Origin: CAZBUK01 sp964495085
GTDB taxonomy: Bacteria > Bacteroidota > Ignavibacteria > T3Sed10-11
Direction: 5' to 3'
NCBI GenBank assembly: GCA_964495085.1
Contig: CAZBUK010000114.1
Location: 1-9,540, forward strand
DNA length: 9,540 bases
The translations under genes and the position numbers were made by a program. Positions 1 through 7,500 of the stretch are shown here, in pieces. Below the pieces are notes generated by a model. That model searched no databases. It was not told the DNA's origin and worked only from the letters and a program-made list of their open reading frames with translations. Each line of letters begins with the position of its first letter. Position 1 is the first letter of the stretch.

Positions 1-1
1 G

Positions 2-355
2 CGGTCGCTCGACCTTGGATTATCGATTTGCCTGCTCTCCATCGTATTCCCGCCAACGTATATCGTGAACCTCCTCCGCGGAAGGGGAGCGCCGGCATGG
101 GTGCAGCCGGTGGTTAAGGTACTTCGTGGACGAATGAGCTTCGTCGGTCCGCCGTCGGATAGCCTGCCCGACGATCGGATCTATCTCGGGAAACCGGGAC
201 TAACGGGAATCGTGCAGATTCAACGGAAGGATGGATTGAATGCCGGGGATATTCAGAATCTGAATCTCTATTATGCGAAGAATCAATCGCTCTTTATGGA
301 TGTTGAGATTTTACTAAAAAGTTCTATCTTGCAGATACGCGAGAAAGACAAATAG
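2..355 (+). CDS. Polyprenyl-phosphate sugar transferase-like C-terminal domain (5' truncated by window edge)
   Basis: The reading frame is already open at the left edge, so the true start lies upstream; the GTG at 65 is an internal codon. The visible 117 residues begin with a hydrophobic segment after RSLDLG, like the N-terminal membrane segment of bacterial sugar transferases (WcaJ/PglC type, Pfam PF02397). These enzymes move a sugar-1-phosphate onto undecaprenyl phosphate at the inner membrane to start glycan synthesis. The C-terminal hallmarks follow: RGRMSFVGPP, GKPGLTGIVQIQ, then LYYAKNQSLFMDVEILLKS. Oddly, the membrane segment and RGRMSFVGPP are only about 20 residues apart, so the usual central region with the phosphate-binding and catalytic residues appears to be missing. 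The domain may therefore be a degenerate tail of a longer glycosyltransferase; this is inference, since the N-terminus is not visible. The stop codon overlaps the ribosome binding site of accA, suggesting co-transcription. Confidence 0.75.
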   Translation, partial: RSLDLGLSICLLSIVFPPTYIVNLLRGRGAPAWVQPVVKVLRGRMSFVGPPSDSLPDDRIYLGKPGLTGIVQIQRKDGLNAGDIQNLNLYYAKNQSLFMDVEILLKSSILQIREKDK

Positions 356-358
356 GAG
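354..358 (+). promoter_or_regulatory. Ribosome binding site of accA
   Basis: AGGAG begins within the stop codon of the upstream sugar-transferase gene and lies 6 nt before the ATG at 365. It fixes the accA start and is consistent with translational coupling to the upstream gene. Confidence 0.7.
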
Positions 359-364
359 ATTTTC

Positions 365-1306
365 ATGGCGAAAACGGTACTGGATTTTGAGAAACCCGTT
401 TTGGAACTCGAAGAGAAGATACGTGAAATGCGGAAATACGAAGGGAACCTGGATATTTCCGGGGAGATCAACAGGCTCGAGAAAAAAGTCGAACAGCTCC
501 GCGATTCCGTATACTCGAATCTCACACGCTGGCAGCGCGTTCAGCTTGCTCGCCACCCGGACCGCCCCTATACGCTCGACTATATCGAACGGATGACGAC
601 GGATTTTCTCGAACTCCACGGCGACCGGTATTTCAAAGACGACAAAGCGGTTGTCGGAGGTTTCGGCAAGCTCGATGGACGCACGGTGATGATCATCGGC
701 CAGCAAAAAGGACGCGACACCAAATCCAATCTGTACCGCAATTTCGGCATGCCCAATCCCGAGGGATATCGCAAGGCGCTGCGGCTGATGAAATTAGCAG
801 AAAAATTCAACCGTCCCGTCATCACCATGCTCGATACGCCGGGCGCATATCCGGGTCTCGAAGCGGAGGAGCGGGGACAGGCGGAGGCCATCGCCCGGAA
901 CCTTTTTGAGATGTCGAGGCTTCGTGTTCCGATCCTCGTCGTTATCATCGGCGAAGGCGCCTCCGGAGGCGCGTTGGGGATCGGCGTCGGGGACCGCATC
1001 CTCATGATGGAGAATGCCTGGTACTCGGTCATCTCACCCGAATCGTGCTCGAGTATTCTCTGGCGGAGCTGGGATTATAAAGAACAGGCCGCCGAAGCGC
1101 TCCGGCTCACCGCTCCCGATCTGGTCGAACAGAAAATCGTCGACAGGATTATTCCCGAGCCGATGGGAGGGGCGCATCGCGATCCGGATAAAGCAGCAGA
1201 AACGCTGCTGACAGTTCTGGTGGAAGAACTCCGCTCTATCGCCAAACTGAAACCCGAGAAACTCGTCGAGAAACGAATTCAGAAGTTCGCGGGAATGGGG
1301 GGGTGA
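365..1306 (+). CDS. accA: Acetyl-CoA carboxylase carboxyltransferase subunit alpha
   Basis: AccA pairs with AccD (not in this window) to transfer the carboxyl group from biotin-BCCP to acetyl-CoA, giving malonyl-CoA for fatty-acid synthesis in the cytoplasm. The 313-residue length is close to the usual 315-320. The family's features are present in order: an N-terminal helical region starting LDFEKPVLELEEKI; ARHPDRPYTLDYI (about residues 62-74); FLELHGDRYF (81-90); GGFGKLDGRTVMIIGQQKGRDT (98-119); MLDTPGAYPGLEAEERGQ (155-172); the oxyanion/CoA loop GEGASGGAL (196-204); and SVISPESCSSILW (221-233). The loop has Ala where many AccA proteins have a second Gly (GEGGSGGAL), a mild change. The start is set by AGGAG upstream and by the conserved N-terminus. 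The gene closely follows a sugar-transferase gene and is followed by a repeat-rich non-coding gap, so it may end a transcription unit. Identification is secure. Confidence 0.97.
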   Translation: MAKTVLDFEKPVLELEEKIREMRKYEGNLDISGEINRLEKKVEQLRDSVYSNLTRWQRVQLARHPDRPYTLDYIERMTTDFLELHGDRYFKDDKAVVGGFGKLDGRTVMIIGQQKGRDTKSNLYRNFGMPNPEGYRKALRLMKLAEKFNRPVITMLDTPGAYPGLEAEERGQAEAIARNLFEMSRLRVPILVVIIGEGASGGALGIGVGDRILMMENAWYSVISPESCSSILWRSWDYKEQAAEALRLTAPDLVEQKIVDRIIPEPMGGAHRDPDKAAETLLTVLVEELRSIAKLKPEKLVEKRIQKFAGMGG

Positions 1307-1322
1307 GTCCGGGGCGGCTGAG

Positions 1323-1426
1323 GGTCGAAGGCAGGAGGCAGAGGGCAGAGGTCAGAGGTCTGAGGTCAGAGGTCTGAGGTCAAAGGTCGGAGGTCAGCGG
1401 TCGGAGGTCAGCGGTCGGAGGTCAGA
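1323..1426 (+). repeat. Tandem degenerate heptamer repeat (GGTCAGA family)
   Basis: From 1350 to 1426 there are eleven contiguous 7-bp units beginning GGTC: GGTCAGA, GGTCTGA, GGTCAGA, GGTCTGA, GGTCAAA, GGTCGGA, GGTCAGC, GGTCGGA, GGTCAGC, GGTCGGA, GGTCAGA. They partly alternate, giving a 14-bp super-period. More degenerate GGCAGGA-like units extend left to about 1323. A 7-bp period is not a codon multiple, and no credible ORF uses this stretch. It resembles the short tandemly repeated repetitive (STRR) heptamers known between genes in some bacteria, such as heterocystous cyanobacteria. Function is unknown. Confidence 0.85.
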
Positions 1427-1445
1427 TACAGGTACTTTGGAATAG

Positions 1446-1469
1446 AATATAGAGATTGATCTCTATATT
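1446..1469. repeat. Perfect palindrome, 11-bp arms with 2-nt spacer
   Basis: The left arm AATATAGAGAT (1446-1456) is the exact reverse complement of the right arm ATCTCTATATT (1459-1469), separated by TG. As RNA it would form a hairpin with about 9 pairs and a tetraloop. No U-run follows, so it is not a standard intrinsic terminator. It could be a dyad operator, an RNA 3'-end stabiliser or part of a repetitive element. It sits between two heptamer tracts of opposite polarity. Confidence 0.75.
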
Positions 1470-1475
1470 AACTGT

Positions 1476-1496
1476 CTCCTGACTCCTGACTCCTCT
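1476..1496 (-). repeat. Second heptamer tract in inverse orientation (CTCCTGA)
   Basis: Two perfect CTCCTGA units (1476-1482 and 1483-1489) are followed by a degenerate CTCCTCT. Read on the minus strand the unit is TCAGGAG, close to the rotated plus-strand unit TCAGAGG/TCGGAGG of the tract at 1323-1426. The two tracts thus form an imperfect long inverted repeat around the palindrome. The remaining bases to 1558 are A-rich, and I saw no convincing promoter or Shine-Dalgarno site in them. Confidence 0.65.
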
Positions 1497-1558
1497 CTCC
1501 TTATTGTTACAAAAACATAAACCACTAAGAAAAAAATCAGAACATTCCAATACCCGCC

Positions 1559-1732
1559 ATGCTATCCAAAGACCTATTAGATATCCTCTGTTGTCCGAAA
1601 TGCCACGGCGATCTGAATTACTCATCCGATCAAAATACGCTGACCTGCATGAAATGCGGGAAGGTGTACGAAGTTAAAGACGATATTCCGATCATGCTCG
1701 TGGATGAGGACGATGAAAAACCTTCTCAATGA
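1559..1732 (+). CDS. Trm112 family small zinc-ribbon protein (UPF0434/YcaR-like)
   Basis: This 57-codon gene begins at ATG 1559. Its protein starts MLSKDLLDILCCPKC and has the family plan: a short N-terminal helix, a CPxC pair (C12, C15), a second Cys pair C30-MK-C33-G, then YEVKDDIPIML, which matches the typical D-G-IP-(V/M)-L ending. The four cysteines should bind one zinc. Eukaryotic and archaeal Trm112 activates methyltransferases acting on tRNA, rRNA and release factors, and bacterial homologues are thought to act similarly; the partner here is unknown. Length fits the bacterial family (about 60 residues). No clear Shine-Dalgarno precedes the ATG. The 3' end overlaps the next gene, so the two are probably translationally coupled. 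In Proteobacteria this gene often sits beside lpxK/kdsB, so a neighbour of the NadC family is less usual. Confidence 0.85.
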   Translation: MLSKDLLDILCCPKCHGDLNYSSDQNTLTCMKCGKVYEVKDDIPIMLVDEDDEKPSQ

Positions 1733-2573
1733 GAGCGCCCTCTCGCGCATAATCGAGCAGGCGCTGTTCGAGGACGTGGGCTTGGGCGATATCGCGACCG
1801 ATGCGATCGTTCGCGACGACCAGTTGGGAACCGCCCATATTGTCGCTCTGGATGAAACGATCGTTGCAGGTCTGGAAATCTCCGCTCTCGTATTCCGTTA
1901 TACCGATATGGGGATCACCCTTACGCCGCTGATTAAAGAAGGTCATCGGATTGAAAAAGGCAGGCCGATCGCGCATATCCACGGTCCGGTCAAGGGTATG
2001 CTAGCGGGTGAGCGGACGGCGCTGAATTTTTTAATCCGCCTGAGCGGCGTAGCCGGCCGGACGAGACAGTTCGTCGATCTCGTGCGGAATACGGAAGTGA
2101 AGATCATCGATACCCGGAAGACGATGCCGACGTTGCGTATGCTCGATAAATACGGGGTCAAAGCCGGAGGGGGGCATAACCGTCCGTACGGACTCGACGA
2201 TTGCGTCCTCATCACATCGAATCATCTCGCCGCCGCGGGGGATACCGGCATGGCAATCGAAGCCGCTATCGCATACATGCATAAAAAGAGGCTGCGCCGG
2301 AAGATATATATAGAAGTAACGTCATTCGACATCTTGCGCGAGGCGATACCACAGGCCGGACGCATTGACCGGATAATCCTGCGGTCGTTTCCACCGACGC
2401 TGCTGGAGAGAGCGGTAAACGATATCGGGCAGCGAACCGAAATTGAAATCGAAGGCAACATTACCGAAGACAACATAGCGGAAATCGCCGCGCTCGGCGT
2501 GCAATACATCGCCATGAACGATCTTCTGAATCCGGTCAGATCTCCGGAATTTATTCTTCAGCTCAGCCCGTAA
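1704..2573 (+). CDS. NadC-family (nicotinate-nucleotide pyrophosphorylase-like) protein with divergent active site
   Basis: Canonical NadC (type II phosphoribosyltransferase) converts quinolinate and PRPP to nicotinate mononucleotide, CO2 and PPi in de novo NAD synthesis. This 289-residue protein has the family length and order: FEDVGLGDIATDAIV (22-36), AGERTALNFLIRLSGVA (101-117), DTRKTMPTLRMLDKYGVKAGGG (136-157) and a C-terminal barrel. Several usual motifs are altered: NHR after GGG reads HNRPYGL (158-164); the IKDNH lysine is Thr in ITSNH (170-174); the usual LDN/M motif reads ILRSF (225-229); the SGGI phosphate loop reads EGNI (250-253); and VGALTHS is replaced by AMNDLLN. Fold membership is secure, but NadC activity is doubtful, so no gene symbol is given. 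A second ATG at 1713 has GAGGA only 2 nt before it; ATG 1704 has no clear site. The gene overlaps the Trm112 gene by 29 nt (20 from 1713). A ModD-like or other paralogue role is possible. Confidence 0.85.
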   Translation: MRTMKNLLNESALSRIIEQALFEDVGLGDIATDAIVRDDQLGTAHIVALDETIVAGLEISALVFRYTDMGITLTPLIKEGHRIEKGRPIAHIHGPVKGMLAGERTALNFLIRLSGVAGRTRQFVDLVRNTEVKIIDTRKTMPTLRMLDKYGVKAGGGHNRPYGLDDCVLITSNHLAAAGDTGMAIEAAIAYMHKKRLRRKIYIEVTSFDILREAIPQAGRIDRIILRSFPPTLLERAVNDIGQRTEIEIEGNITEDNIAEIAALGVQYIAMNDLLNPVRSPEFILQLSP

Positions 2574-2582
2574 TCCCTTCAA

Positions 2583-4043
2583 ATGTTATCACCCATAAAA
2601 AGGCTCGGAACGGAGACGCTCGTCTATGGCGTGATGACCGTGCTGGGCAGGTTTCTCACATTTCTCCTCGTCCCGTTTTACACAAATATCTTTTCCCCCG
2701 AACAGTACGGAGTCGTCGCGTATCTCTATTCGCTCATCGCGCTCACGACGATCTTTTTCAGCTATGGGATGGAGGCCGCTTATTTCAAGTATGCGTCGAC
2801 GGGGGAGTACGGAAACGAGCGGCAGAACTTTTCAACGCCGCTTATATCGCTGGCGATTTCATCGGCTTTTCTTACCGGACTTCTTTTTTATTATTCAGGA
2901 TCGATCGGCAGGCTGACCGACATCCCACCCGGCGATACCGTCCTGATCAGGTATGCCGCCGCAATCTTATTATTTGATACCCTTGCACTGATCCCGTTCG
3001 CCTCGCTTCGCCTTCGGCATAAAGCAGGATTATTTGCAGTCGTGAAGCTCGTCAACATTGTCTCGAATGTGGGGTTGAACATCCTGTTTCTGGCCGTGTT
3101 ATCGTATGGAGTACGCGGGGTTTTCCTGGCGGGACTTCTCTCGTCTCTGCTGACCGTGTTTGTGCTGATTCCATTCTGTTACCGGCTCGTTGTTATTAAT
3201 TTTTCACTTCGTTTATGGAAGGAGCTTCTAAAGTTCGGACTTCCGTACGTGCCGGCCGGTATCGCTACGCTTGTCCTGCAGGTCATCGATCGCCCGATAC
3301 TTCGCGCGCTGACGGACAACGAAACGGTGGGGATATACCAGGCAAATTACCGGCTCGGTATCGTCATGATGCTTCTGGTAACGACGTTCGATTATGCTTA
3401 CAAGCCTTTCTTCCTGAATGAGGCAAAGAATCCCGCAGCAAAAGAGCTCTTTGCAAGGATAGCGACTTATTTCTTCATTGTGATGACGGCAGTCTGGTTG
3501 GTCGCAACATTGTTCGTACGTGATATAGTAGGAATTCATATCGGCTCTGTTTATGTAATTCATCCGGATTATTGGGTCGGATTAAGCATCGTCCCCGTCA
3601 TACTTCTCGCATATATGTTCACCGGTTGGTCCGTGCTGCTCACACCCGGCATATTTATCGAGAAGAAAACTTCATATCTCCCGCTGATTACCGGGTTCGC
3701 CGCGGCAATCAATATCGGCATGAATTTTTTATTCATTCCGATGTATGGTATACACGGCGCGGCATTTGCTACGCTTGCAGCGTATGTTATCCTGGCAGCC
3801 GGCATGTATGTCGTCTCCCAGGCTTTTTTCAGAGTCCGATATGAACGGAGACGATTATCGCTCGTTACGCTGGCTTTTATCGTCACCGGAACCGCGGCTT
3901 ACTATACCGCATTCGTTTCATACGCCGGCATAACGGTGCGATTGATTATTTTTGCGGCATTTCCTATACTACTTGTATTGTTCGGCATATTGAACGAAGA
4001 GGAACGAAGGGGATTAAGAAAAATTATCGGATTGCGCGGATAA
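2583..4043 (+). CDS. Wzx/RfbX-like polysaccharide (lipid-linked oligosaccharide) flippase, MOP superfamily
   Basis: The 486-residue product is strongly hydrophobic, with about 12-14 predicted membrane segments, the usual size and topology of MATE/MOP-superfamily O-antigen flippases (polysaccharide biosynthesis protein, PF01943/PF13440). The N-terminus has the expected basic start (SPIKRLG), an amphipathic entry into the first helix, and the family signature FSPEQYGVVAYL (about 37-48), followed by YGMEAAYFKY (61-70). Near residues 385-400 YGIHGAAFATLAAY matches the Wzx C-terminal helix motif (G-xxGAAxAT). Such proteins flip undecaprenyl-diphosphate-linked glycans across the inner membrane for O-antigen, capsule or other surface polymer assembly. 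The ATG lies 9 nt after the NadC-like stop with only a weak ribosome binding site, which suggests coupling. The sugar-transferase fragment at the left edge supports a surface-polysaccharide context, but no other glycan genes lie between. The exact substrate cannot be inferred. Confidence 0.88.
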   Translation: MLSPIKRLGTETLVYGVMTVLGRFLTFLLVPFYTNIFSPEQYGVVAYLYSLIALTTIFFSYGMEAAYFKYASTGEYGNERQNFSTPLISLAISSAFLTGLLFYYSGSIGRLTDIPPGDTVLIRYAAAILLFDTLALIPFASLRLRHKAGLFAVVKLVNIVSNVGLNILFLAVLSYGVRGVFLAGLLSSLLTVFVLIPFCYRLVVINFSLRLWKELLKFGLPYVPAGIATLVLQVIDRPILRALTDNETVGIYQANYRLGIVMMLLVTTFDYAYKPFFLNEAKNPAAKELFARIATYFFIVMTAVWLVATLFVRDIVGIHIGSVYVIHPDYWVGLSIVPVILLAYMFTGWSVLLTPGIFIEKKTSYLPLITGFAAAINIGMNFLFIPMYGIHGAAFATLAAYVILAAGMYVVSQAFFRVRYERRRLSLVTLAFIVTGTAAYYTAFVSYAGITVRLIIFAAFPILLVLFGILNEEERRGLRKIIGLRG

Positions 4044-4052
4044 GGCAGGCAT

Positions 4053-4418
4053 ATGATGAATACTATCTCCAGGATCTGGATGATTGCAGCGGTGTCGGTT
4101 ATTCTCTGCATTGCTCTCATTTCATGTCGTAGTACGGAGCGGACGCAAAGGGAATCCAATTCCGGGGAAACTTCTTTGGAGACAATATTTTTAACCGGGC
4201 GGATTTTCGTTTCCGGGAATGAACCGTTCACCGGACTGGCCATCGAATTAAACGACGGTAGCATAGTGATCATTCATCAGGAGAGCACCAAATACCGGGA
4301 ATTATTTTCGTTTCAGAACCGTATACTTACAATCGGCGGCTGGTATATGTCCGATCAGATCCTTGGCGAATCGTTCGTTGTTACGGAGTATAAACCCGTC
4401 GGGGAGGACGATCATTAA
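4053..4418 (+). CDS. Small predicted lipoprotein, unknown function
   Basis: The 121-residue protein has a short N-terminus (MMNTISR), a hydrophobic stretch and a lipobox LISC with the lipidated cysteine at residue 25, so it should be lipid-anchored in the cell envelope. After a polar linker (about 26-45), residues 46-115 read as alternating beta strands: FLTGRIFVSGNEPFTGLAIEL, GSIVII, a YRELFSFQNR turn, then LTIGGWY and ESFVVTEYKPV. The GNEPFTGL and later IGG spacing suggest a small OB-fold-like beta barrel, an inference from pattern only. It starts 9 nt after the flippase stop, with an AAGGCAGG stretch just upstream serving as ribosome binding site, so it probably belongs to the same operon. 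An ATG at 4056 is an equivalent alternative start. I do not recognise a named family. Confidence 0.8.
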   Translation: MMNTISRIWMIAAVSVILCIALISCRSTERTQRESNSGETSLETIFLTGRIFVSGNEPFTGLAIELNDGSIVIIHQESTKYRELFSFQNRILTIGGWYMSDQILGESFVVTEYKPVGEDDH

Positions 4419-4503
4419 TCTCGCGCGCTTCACCTGCATTTTCGACTATACAAGGATCTCTGAATCCCATCGCCCGGTAAAAACTATTTTTCCGCTTTTT
4501 GTG

Positions 4504-4532
4504 TTCATATAGATATCGTTTTGCTGTATTAT
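4504..4532 (+). promoter_or_regulatory. Possible sigma70-like promoter upstream of the secreted protease gene
   Basis: TTCATA (4504-4509) and TATTAT (4527-4532) are separated by 17 nt and lie 19 nt before the ATG at 4552, within an AT-rich part of the 133-bp gap 4419-4551. The match is partial (4/6 and 5/6), and FCB-group bacteria often use other promoter motifs, so this is only a candidate. I see no clear terminator for the preceding lipoprotein gene in the gap. Confidence 0.25.
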
Positions 4533-4551
4533 CACTTACACGAGCCATACA

Positions 4552-7500
4552 ATGCTCCCATTTTATTCCCTCAAAACCGGCTGGATTCGTAGACGCTGTG
4601 CGACCACACCGGTAAGATTTATCTGGCTGCTCTCCCTATCTCTCATCATACCCGCTACTGCCGGCGCTCAGGAAAGGGTCGGTTTAACACCCGTCCGGAA
4701 ACCCGACGCACATCCGATACATGTCGGCGATCTCATCAATGCGCCCGGCTTTCTCGATGAAGCAATCGAGAATACCCGTCGGCTCAATCCGGACGTATAT
4801 CAACGGGCGCTCGCGAAGATGGCCGATGAGATCTCGGATATACAGAACGATATAGGCGATGAGAAATCATTCTATATTCTGAATTTCGTCAAGCAGTCCA
4901 GTATCGGCGGCGGCAGTCCGGTGGCAGGATGGTTCGATGAGGTGCCGGCGCGACTGCTGGCGATCGGAGAATACTCACGCATCTGGGTGGCGATCGACCA
5001 GCTTGACAGTAATTTTGTTACGCAAACGGAAGTGGACGTCATTCTCGACGCTCTTGAGGGAACAACACCCTCCGGATCGAAAGACCCCGGCAAAGGTATC
5101 CTCGAGATTATGACCGAACATTTCGGTCTTCCGCCGGACGTCGGCGCCAACGGCGTCAGGGGGGGAGGGGACGGATTTACGGATTTCCTGCTCGCCGATA
5201 TAAAAGACGGCTGGCAGCCGGGACAGGGGTACGTCGCGGGATTTTTCTATTCGCTCGATCAGACGGTTCATCAGTTCAGCAACAGAACCGATATGTTGTA
5301 TGTCGATTCCAAACCCGGAATCTTCAATCCGGTCTCAGGACAGAGAAATCCTCACAGCCCGCTAAGCGTCGTCGCCCACGAATACCAGCATCTTGTCTAT
5401 TATAATTATAAGAGCTCCGGATCGGAGACATGGTTTAACGAAGGATTATCCATGTATGCCGAACGCGCATGCGGGTACCCTCTCCGCAGTCCGGGACTCT
5501 ATTTCGGAAACACGAACCGCTCGCTGACATACTGGCCGCCTTCCGGCGATCCGACCGTTCTCGAAGATTATTCCCGGGTTGCGCTCTGGACTATGTATCT
5601 TGCCGAACAGATGGGCGACGATTTCATCCGCAGGCTCGTGCAGCTGCCGGGATCGAACGGGATCTCCGTTATTAATACAGCTGCCCAGCAGGTCGGCTCC
5701 CCGTTGCGCTTTACGGCGCTCCTTCAGAACTGGTCGGTCGCGAATTTTCTAAACGACCGCACCGTCGATCCGAAGTTCGGCTATGAATACGGTATCCCGG
5801 GTCGTCCGACGTTGCAGTTTTCATTCGACGATCCGAACGTCTCGCATAGCAACATTAATCTGCAACCGTATGCGATACACTACATGGAGTTTTCATACGG
5901 CGAAAATCTTGAAATCACCTTTCAGGGTCCGCCGTCGCTCTCGATCAATGCTCTCGAATTTGGAAGCGATTTCGTTCAGGTTGTTCCGGTCGCGCCGGGT
6001 GTTCTCTACGCTCAACCGGAATACGGCGGTCTCTATCGCACCATCGCGTTTGTCGTAACGAACACGAGCGGCGGCGCTGCGAATTACGGCTACAGCGCTA
6101 CCGGCGAGACTTCGCTGTTTGTCGAGGAATTCTCGTACGATGACGGTACTCCGAAAGCATTTACCGGCAACGCAGCCTACTTCGGATTGGGCGGAGCCGC
6201 CAGCGAAATCGGGAGCGGCTGGTCGGTCGGATTCGAACCTCTGTTTCCACGAAATCAGCTCATGGCAGCTCGGTTGTACGTCCGGTTCGATAACGAGTTT
6301 CCCGGAACGTCCTTGCCGCCCGGCGCTCCGAAGAGTATCAGATTTCACGTCTGGGGCAATAACAACGGAAGGCCCGGTGAAGACCTCATCGAGCCGTTCA
6401 TCCTGAATGTAACCCGAAGCGACTTCCCGGGCGACTTCCACGAGATCGACCTGACGGATTACCGGCATCAATTGCAGGATCTCGGGGAGCGGATTTATAT
6501 CGGATTCACGGAAACGGATACGATCGGCACTTACGTCGGCATGTCGAATATCGTCTCTTCGAACCAAACGTATATCTACATCGGACCCAACAGTACGATC
6601 TCGCCGGAGAACAGAAATACGTGGTTTCCCATGTCGACGCTCTCGCTCACGGACGGCACTCAGCTTGCGGGGTGGAATATGATGATGCGGGCTCGATTTG
6701 CATTGACCGACGAATCGGTCCCGATGGTAACCCTGGGTTATCTACAGAATCCGCTCTTCAGCGAATTGCTCGGCATTTACGCCGTCGGGAGTACGCCGCT
6801 CCGGTTGAATACCTTCGAAGGAGGAATCAGCCAGAACGGAGGATCATCGAACCTCAGCTTCAAAGAGATCGCGAACAGCGAGAGCAAACTCTTCTACGAC
6901 GATTCCTACACGCTCTCATCGGAAGGGGAGATCTCGATCCATATACGCGCGCGGCAAAAGTACGGAACTGCATTTGCCGATACCACCGTTCAGTTCATGA
7001 CAAGATTGTTCAAACGCGAGGAGCCGGTTACGCTTGTTTCGTCCGGAAACGGATTCAGCCTTTTTGTAGACCGGCACGCTCTGAACGAAGAGACCTATCT
7101 GACCCTCTTCGAAGGAAACCCGGATATCCGTAGAACCGTGCTGGATCCTCCCCTCGAGGGAGTATCGGCTCTCTATACTACAGGTCCGGTCGGCGTCAGG
7201 CTTAATACCGCAGCCGAAATCTCCGCAATAGCAGTCGGTTTGGACGATCCCGGACTCTACACCCTTGCACTGCTGCACGAGGGCGAATGGCGCGCTATTC
7301 CGTCGGAGTTCGACAGGCAGTCGGGTCGATTCACGGCTCAGACCCGCTCTCTCGGCATGATCGGCATAGTAGCAAAGAGCGTCGCCGGAGAACCGATCGA
7401 ATCGATACCGGTTACATACGCGCTCAGCCAGAACTATCCGAATCCGTTCAATCCGACGACTGCGATAGAATTCTCACTCCCGGCCGAATCACGGGTGACA

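Noticed and set aside
580..1032. Minus-strand ORF of 150 codons
   Set aside because: It is antisense to the highly conserved accA coding region; its composition is a shadow of accA codons.
1446..1469. Intrinsic terminator for accA
   Set aside because: The stem is AT-rich and no U-run follows it, so the standard terminator pattern is not met, although a role in the transcript end remains possible.
1323..1496. CRISPR-like array
   Set aside because: The units are contiguous 7-mers without spacers and no cas genes are nearby.
1422..1625. Minus-strand ORF of 67 codons over the repeat region
   Set aside because: It covers the palindrome, the inverse heptamers and the antisense of the Trm112-like start, with low-complexity sequence and no family resemblance.
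5893..6567. Minus-strand ORF of 224 codons
   Set aside because: It lies fully inside the secreted protease gene on the opposite strand, has no recognisable domain, and the plus-strand protein is continuous and well supported.
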